Assembly (NCBI GenBank): GCA_018398765.1
Contig: JAHBMJ010000022.1
Span: forward strand, 27,501-59,424
Direction of reading: 5' to 3'
Origin: Chromera velia
Lineage: Eukaryota; Sar; Chromeraceae
Length of the DNA stretch: 31,924 nt
The notes beneath the pieces are model-generated. The model was not told the DNA's origin. It saw only the letters and a program-made list of their open reading frames with translations, and searched no databases. Each line of letters begins with the position of its first letter. The first letter of the stretch is position 1. The position numbers were made by a program, and so were the translations under genes. Shown here piece after piece: positions 25,901 through 31,924 of the stretch.

Positions 25901-28822
25901 CTGCGGGATGATGAGGATGCATACCGAAATGGGAATAGAAAGGTGCCGGGAACGCTGCCCCCACCGCGGCAGCTGTGGCAGCTGATCTTGGAGCTTCAGG
26001 GACCTGCATGGGGCCCTCTGCGTTGACATTGTCAGGGTCCATGCCGGGGCCCCTTGCAGCAGCAGCCGACACCAAAGGAGTCGAAGAGACGGACTCGGAC
26101 GCAGGAGACGGAGACGGATAGGCCTCTTCCCTGGGTGTAGGCTTGTCTTTCTGGAGGGGGGTAGAAGCCGGAGTTTGGATGACGCTGCTCTCTCCCGCTC
26201 CCTGTTCTCTGCCGTCTCCCCCTCCATCTTCAAACTTCCCGCCTGAATGAGGACGCAGAAGGGAAGCAGAGACGGGTGGGGCAGGCTCAGGGTCTGCATC
26301 TATGTCCTCATCTCCCTCACCCTCCTCATCATTCATTTCCCCTTCCATCTCCCCCACAAGTGCCTTTGGTGCCTCATTCTGATTTGCCTCCTTCTGCTCC
26401 AGACTCTCGCTCTCGCCTCTGTCTTCCGTACATTCTCCTCTACTCCCAAGTGCCCCCCCTGCCCCTTGCACAATGTGCCAATCAGAGTCATCCTCGTTGC
26501 CTGTGGGGGGACTTTCTGGAGGCACCCTGCTGAGGCTGTCATGACTCTTCTGTTTCTCGTCCCCCCCCATCTGTGCGTGCGTCAGCCCAACAAGGTTGGC
26601 TGACCCTCCTCCCGGGGAGTTGCTGCTACATGCCCGCAAGGCAGTGCCTCTCTTCCCGTCTCTGCCCACGCGGATCAACTCCAACCTCGGGTGCTGCATC
26701 TCATCCTGCACCCCTCCCCCCCGTTCCGCATCTGACGCACGCTTCAGACTGCACCCGTGGAAGAAGTCCTCCACCCACTGGGTTGCTGCCAGGGTATCTG
26801 CAGCACCTGCAGTATCAGGAGAGGGGGTGGGGCTGGCAGGGGAGGAAGAGGAGGACGTGGTCGTCGGGTTGTTGTCCCCGTGTCCCGGAAAGCTCATGGA
26901 AGCTGCGGGTGTGCGCAACGGACGCGGGGCGGGAGGCAGCGACCCACGCATGTGCCCCGCAAGCATTGACGCCCCCCGGCCCCCACCCGCATGCCCGTGA
27001 GGCGGCTGTAGCTGCATTTTCTTCTTGGCCTTGGCCATGGAGGCATAACCACAGCCCCCGGGGAGTGTGTCAGGGGACCGGGTCCTTTGAAGGGCCCCCC
27101 GAGGGGATTCTCCTTCTTCTCCTTCTCCTGAAAGCAGGGCCCCCCTGACAGAGGGCACAGAAGCCCACGGGCGGGCAGAGACAGGGGGCCCAGGCACGAC
27201 TGGGGGAAACAAATTGGAGGGGGGGGAGAGGGGGCGGAAGTTCCCCTGAGAGAGGGCGCTTGTGGGCACAAGGGGAAAAGGACAAAGGTGCTCTTTTGCC
27301 TTTCCATCCCCCCCTCTACCACCACCCCCACATTCTAACATCTTCTCCTTTTCACTTTCCTCCGCGTGCCCCCCCCTCTGCGGCACACTAGGGGACTCTG
27401 AATCGACGCGAAGGGGGGGACCAGCCCCCCCGCATGCCGAGTCCAAAGCGCTGACGGAGGAGAAGGAGCGTACGGCAGGAAGTGACAGAGCACCCCCCCC
27501 ACGACCCGACATCCCCTCCCTGCCCCCCGGACTGAAACCGAACCACGTCCGTGAAGATGCCAGAAGACCAACGTTTTTGTGTCCATGGGGGGGGGGAAGA
27601 CCAGACAGATCGAATTCCCCCATGCACACACTGCTGCCCCCGTGTGCATCGAATCTTGAGACGTTCGAACTTCGGGAAGAAGTTGTACGGGGGGAACTGC
27701 CTCCGTACATGGGCCGGGGGGGCCTTCCTCTTCTTCCCCCTTCTCTCATTGGTCTGCCCTCCGAAGGAAAATCTGCCGGGGTGGACATCATCATTAGTCT
27801 CACCCCCCTCTCTCGCCTGCTGTACCGTCTTCTTTTATGCCTGAGCAACCTAGGTTCCCTCCCCCCATCTGCTGCCTCCAGGTTCTTTGCTCGAGACCAC
27901 GAGAACAATGGAAAAGAGGAACCAGCAAAAGGAACTCTCCCATGGAGCTTCTGACCTGTCACTCGTGACACGGGACCTTTCCATCGACTCTCTCTCTCCC
28001 TTTCTCCTGCTGCCCCCCAGATCTCCGCCATTTCCTCCTTCAGTGTCTCAACGCTGCCCATCCCGGGATGAGGGGCACTTGCTGCCCCTGTCGGGGTACT
28101 CGCAGCGAGACCCCCGGCCTGCCGCCGATTTAATTGGCACGGACGCCCCCCGGATGTCTGGGGGGATCCGCCGGCAGCGGCAGCGGCTGCACCCAGGGAG
28201 GCGGGGGCGGAAAGAGGTTCAGGCAGCAGAGACGCGGCCGGGATGTTAAGCTGAGTGCTGACAGGGACCAGCCCTCCGCGGGCAAACGGACCTTCTGACG
28301 TTGCAGCTGCACCACCCGACTCTCCGAAGAAATCTTCATGATCACCCCTGACACAGTCCTCAAAATCAAACTCACCCCCATCCCCCCCCTCCTCTACCCC
28401 CTCTGGGGGGAGACGGACTGCCACCGGGATGTTCAGAGGCAGGGGCGGATGGGAGTCCCATGTCGGTAGACTGAACAGAGGGGCGGCATGCTGAACTGGG
28501 ACTGGACATTCGGACATTCTCTTTCTGTCTGCAGCTGTGTCAACAGACTGAGCTGGTGTAGAGTCAGCAGACGGCAGAGAGGAAGGCGGCTGCTGCGACT
28601 GTGCTGCTGTGCGTGATTGTTTGTGCATGGGGGAGTGTCTCCGATGAGAAGCGGCCGGGGCCCCTTGTTGTTCCTCATGTCCTCCCTTGAGAGACTGCTT
28701 TTCTTTCCTCTTCTGCTGCGGCTGTTGGCGCTTCTCTTGCTGCTGTTGTGAAAGCAGGAGGAGTTTTGTGGCAGGGTCGTTGCTCCTGTCGTCTGTCAGC
28801 AGACACCTCGTGGAATGTCGCA
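22959..28822 (-). other. Exon 3 of the low-complexity protein
   Basis: 5864 nt. The acceptor tctctttgcag sits before TGCGAC, entering in phase 1. It is open without interruption to TAG. Gln runs show as CTG runs on the + strand near 23236, 24530 and 24596. Long C or G homopolymers are frequent at 27060-27720. Confidence 0.85.
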
Positions 28823-31129
28823 CTGCAAAGAGAGAGAAAAGGGGAGGGAGGGACAAAGGGGCGAAGTGCACAGACCAGCAGAGGAAGGAAACTTGTGAGA
28901 TAGTCAGCGAGCGGGCATAACTGTGTAGGAAACCAAAGGATGGATGGATGAAGACACAAACAGCTGTCCTTCCTTCTTCAATGCAGCAGCAGAAAGCGAC
29001 GATTCAAATCTTCGAAGACACACAAATTCTTCCACGCACAGACAGAACAACGGGGAGCAAGCAAGACAGAAACAAAAAGAGACCTACCAGGATACTGAGG
29101 TGGCTCCGCTCGATTTCCTTCGTGCCCTCTCTCTTTCTCTGTCCCCCCACCCACACCCCTCTGTGAGTCTCCAAACACTCCAACCGGACCACCAAAGACG
29201 GCAGAAGAAGAAGCAGCAGCAGCAGCAAGACGGGGGGCTGAGGGAAGAGAGGGAGAAAGAGAGGCAGCTGCGGCCTCTGGGAAAGGAAAGAGAGAGTCAG
29301 TAGCAGGAGCACAGGACCGTCTAGCGTCAGGACACCAGGGAATGTCAAGCGGAGGACCCCTCCCCCCTGCATCCTCCTGCTTGTCCCCCTGTCTCTCCCC
29401 CAATGACCCCAGAGGGAATAGCAGAGATTCGGCTGTTGGCACAGGGCCAGTCTTGCATGACTTCGACTGATGTGGCGTCTCTGTGTGCATTTGCGTCTGT
29501 CGGAAGAGCACTGTGGCTGTACTCCCCGGTTGGACGCATCCGGACATCCCCACCCCCTCCGCCTGGGAGGCAGGCAAGGCAGAGCTGCCAAGACCAACTG
29601 CACCCTCATGCATGCTGCCAGCAATTGAGAGGGACAGGGGATCCTTGACAAAGTTGCTTTGTTTCGTCCTTCTACTTTCCCTTTCCCTCTCCCTCTTTTC
29701 CACGACTGAGCAGACAGAGCAGAAAGCTTTCAAGGCCTCCCGAAGCTCTGCAGATCTCCGACGTTCCTCCTCCAAATCCATTCGGGCAGCACGAGCATGG
29801 GCTTCTATCTGGGCCTCTCGGCGTGCTGCCTCTTCTTGGGTCCTCCTCAACTCGGCCCGCAGAAGTTCGTTCTCGCGCTCGAGAACTTCTCGAGACTTTA
29901 TGCGAACATCCGGCTTTCTGGGACCGGCAATGTCTGGCTCTCCTTCCACTTTTGCTGGCAGAAGAGCGGAAGAAGTGAAGGGTACTGAAGGGACCCGTTG
30001 GGGGATTTCCTGAAAGAGGGGGGAGACGGCAGGGAGATGGACAGCAACAGGGTGCTGTAAAAGATCGAAGGGGGGGGGGGGGGCAGAGGGAAACCCGCCA
30101 GGGGGGTCCGCTGGGGGGGCGTCTGGATGAAAGTGTGTCTCTTGATACTGGCCCCCTTCTTGCAAAAAACTCATTGTACGATCACCTTTTTCCTCTTCCC
30201 TGTATTCTCCCTCCCCCCCCTCTGCCTGCAGCTCGTGTGCACCCGCCTCCTCTCTCTCTTGCTCCATCCTTCCCGCTGCCCCCCCAGCAGGTATCTGCCC
30301 GCAGTGAGAGAACGACTCCGAGTCTTCGAGGTAAAAGGCACCCCCATACGTCGGCACAGAATATCTCCGCCGCATCATCCCCCCTCCTTCTGCGGACAGG
30401 CAGAGAAACAAAAAAGTAAACTTTGCGTCTTCTTTCATCGTCTGTTCTCTTCTCTTGTCCCGTCTGACCCACCCCATGCCCCCCGCCCCCCCCGCACACA
30501 CACTCGACAGAAAAATGAAGATTGCGGTTGGAGAGGAGCAGTCAGAAAGAGAGAGCCACATGAACAGAATAAATCCCGTTCCAAAGGAGAAATAAGAAAA
30601 GAGAGAAAAAGAAATGACTCGGAGAGAAACCACGCGTTCTGTCTGACAACAAAGATACCACCACGCACGCACAAGAAGAACAGAAACGTCGTTTCTTCCT
30701 GTCTGCAATTCTGTCAATCAGAGCTCACTCACCTGCAACGCCAGCCACAGCGAGGACGTCTCGATCTTCCTGTCCGTCATGGTGCTCCCCTCCCTCTCCT
30801 ATTGAATGCCCCGACGCACAGCCTCCTCGCCAGACGTCTCCCTCTCCCTCTTCCTCCTCGGCTTCGAAATCAGTCAGCAGGTCTGGGAGGTCTCGCAAAG
30901 AGGGCGTGCTCAGGGCACGACGACGCCGTCCCCCAGGGCCCAGGAAAGGGCCGCCCTCCGCTGTGGTTTCACAGGCGTCTGCCGGGGCTCCTAGCAACGT
31001 CGGCAGCGGACCAAGAGCCTGGAGAGAGAGAGGTCTCGGGTTCGGGTTTGCGTCTCTGGCCTCTCCCCTCTCGACAAACGAGGGCGGCTTGCTGTTGGGC
31101 TTGCTCTGCACACGAACGAAGACATCCAT
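22959..31129 (-). CDS. Low-complexity Ser/Pro/Ala/Gln-rich protein with a coiled coil, function unknown (3 exons)
   Basis: Three exons joined at GT-AG sites (31129-30733, 30389-29088, 28822-22959) give 7563 nt, one frame, 2,520 residues and a TAG stop. I do not recognise the family. Exon 2 encodes a coiled coil of about 60 residues (REVLERENELLRAELRR and on) without the basic region of a bZIP. Exon 3 is almost entirely disordered: poly-Gln and poly-Ala tracts, a His/Ala-rich block near 25800-25950, many Ser/Thr/Pro runs and an acidic patch at 26280-26390. No signal peptide, membrane span or enzymatic motif is seen. Such composition is common in transcription co-regulators and condensate-forming nuclear or RNP proteins, which is only a guess. 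ATG 31129 is the first Met of the exon-1 frame, but cgtgtgcag just after it could be an acceptor, so the true start may lie upstream. Confidence 0.75.
28823..29087 (-). other. Intron 2 of the low-complexity protein gene
   Basis: 265 bases from donor GTAGGT (29087) to acceptor TTTGCAG (28823). Both flanking exons are at phase 1. Confidence 0.8.
29088..30389 (-). other. Exon 2 of the low-complexity protein
   Basis: 1302 nt, phase 1-1, acceptor ctgtccgcag, donor GTAGGT. It begins GGGMMRRRYSVPTYGGAFYL. The coiled coil is encoded at about 29700-29910. A tract of 14 C on the coding strand (30070-30083) encodes four prolines. Confidence 0.83.
30390..30732 (-). other. Intron 1 of the low-complexity protein gene
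   Basis: 343 bases from donor GTGAGT (30732) to acceptor GTCCGCAG (30390), phase 1. It is in frame with exon 2 for part of its length, so an unspliced reading would look open there, but the splice signals are strong. Confidence 0.75.
30733..31129 (-). other. Exon 1 (first in window) of the low-complexity protein
   Basis: 397 nt ending at donor GCAG|GTGAGT, phase 1. It reads MDVFVRVQSKPNSKPP, then a Pro/Leu-rich part and an acidic segment (TDFEAEEEEGEGD), ending DVLAVAGVA. Confidence 0.7.
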
Positions 31130-31290
31130 GAAAAAGCAGTTTTGAATGTAAAGATATTGTCATGGGTCCATCACTTATCCGCCCAGTTCATGCGAGAGGG
31201 CAGTACGTTCGGGTGCGCTGAGTGAGAAAAGCAGTGGAGCAGTCTTTGTGTTCCTGCCTTTCAAAAGAAGAGATCAAAATTGCAAGAGAT

Positions 31291-31326
<36 letters not shown>

Positions 31327-31800
31327 CGAAGGCACAGAAGAAAAAGGCAGACTTACCCATCGAGGAAAGGGAACGAAGACAAAATGCTCATCTTCCCACC
31401 AGACTGCATGCAAACACACACGCAAAGAGAGAAGCAAACAGACAGCAAGAGAGTCCAGAAAGAAGAAGGAAGGACAGTCAGAAAAGAATTCCAGAGGAAA
31501 CAAAAAAGAACAGACGACGAAGAATGAAGCTTTCCGCAGAGAGGAAAACCATAGGACTTCAAGCAAGACAGACATTAATTCCACCCCCTCGATCCTCCCA
31601 ACCCCCAAAGACACAAAACACATCCATCACACAGAACAGAAAGCTTTGCACAAAGAGTGACAGACAAACCTTTTCGTCTTTCCGCAAAAATCTCCCCTCC
31701 GCCTCCTGCCGGTGCCCTTCCTCCTCTCCCTCTTCCCCTCTCCCTTTCTCTGCCTCGACCTTGTTCACTGCAATCATCAGTTGAATTCGTTTTTTCTCTT
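31130..31800. other. 5' flank or untranslated region of the minus-strand gene
   Basis: No supported coding exon. The + strand is purine-rich, including a (GA)n run at 31290-31321, so the minus strand is pyrimidine-rich. CAG acceptor-like sites occur on the minus strand (for example near 31258), so a spliced 5' untranslated region is possible. Confidence 0.4.
31290..31321. repeat. (GA)n microsatellite
   Basis: About sixteen GA units. Confidence 0.93.
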
Positions 31801-31802
31801 AC

Positions 31803-31924
31803 CCCCCCCCCTTCTTCCTGTTCTCTCCCCCCCAGCTCTCCTCGAGAGCAAGTCGACAAACTGCGTCGTTCAGATCCAACAGCTGCAGCCACAGCCCCCT
31901 CTCTCCCCCCTCGGTGAGCCTCCA
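31803..31924 (-). other. Possible upstream exon at the window edge
   Basis: On the minus strand one frame stays open from the window edge to a donor-like G|GTAAGAG at 31802, with helix-like sequence LWLQLLDLNDAVCRLALEES. It ends in phase 2, which I could not join to the 31129 exon. It may belong to that gene, to another gene, or be chance. Confidence 0.25.

Noticed and set aside
22964-28249. Many long open frames on the + strand and in other minus frames over 23-28 kb
   Set aside because: They overlap the 5.9-kb minus-strand exon and are translations of GC-rich, low-stop-codon sequence in the wrong frame. None has a recognisable domain or splice logic.
29700-29910. bZIP transcription factor domain in the low-complexity protein
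   Set aside because: The leucine-rich coiled coil is present, but the preceding residues lack the N-x-x-A-A-x-x-C/S-R basic region.
30127-31131. A 334-codon + strand frame at 30127-31131
   Set aside because: It is antisense to exons 1 and 2 and intron 1 of the minus-strand gene, which have matching splice phases. Its translation is Pro/Arg-rich without motifs.

Overview
This is nuclear DNA from a eukaryote. It has many short spliced exons with GT-AG introns, animal-like extracellular modules (EGF, Sushi/CCP, GPS), a cytosolic-type asparaginyl-tRNA synthetase, abundant microsatellites and small inverted-repeat transposon-like elements. The mix of adhesion-receptor modules, tetranucleotide repeats and very low-complexity proteins reminds me of an alga or protist such as a chromerid (Chromera-like alveolate). 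That is an impression from memory; nothing in the window proves the species.

Left half (about 1-15948, + strand): one large gene, open at its 5' side. I assembled 29 exons from splice sites, phase and domain logic. The coding sum is 7091 nt and stays in frame from the first visible exon to a TGA at 15946-15948, giving about 2,360 residues. In order the protein has an EGF module, ten Sushi modules (one per exon, all phase 1-1), a calcium-binding-type EGF module, a helical then beta-rich region resembling a GAIN domain, a GPS-type cysteine motif that lacks the usual cleavage residues, a membrane span, a long Lys/Glu/Ser-rich segment, about four more membrane spans with an acidic loop, and a short tail. 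It looks like a multi-pass surface receptor of the polycystin/adhesion-receptor type. The neighbouring Sushi exons are nearly identical while their introns are unrelated, and several introns open with a GTCA microsatellite that starts exactly at the splice donor.

Middle (about 15950-22775): AT-richer intergenic DNA around one intronless gene at 18698-20320 (+), a divergent cytosolic-type asparaginyl-tRNA synthetase. The flanks carry a 52-bp-period AT-rich satellite interrupted by a 531-bp element with perfect 20-bp inverted ends and a TA duplication, a 495-bp foldback element with 117-bp inverted arms and TA flanks, a weaker third element of the same pattern, and a small GC-rich hairpin.

Right part (22776-31129, - strand): one gene in three coding exons (31129-30733, 30389-29088, 28822-22959), 2,520 residues in a single consistent frame. 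The product is mostly Ser/Pro/Ala/Gln/His-rich disordered sequence with one coiled coil and may be a nuclear or scaffold-type regulator of unknown function. After its TAG stop the same frame stays open for 60 more codons of the same composition. The last 800 bases (31130-31924) hold probable 5' flank or untranslated DNA and perhaps one upstream exon at the edge.

The three genes show no obvious functional link.
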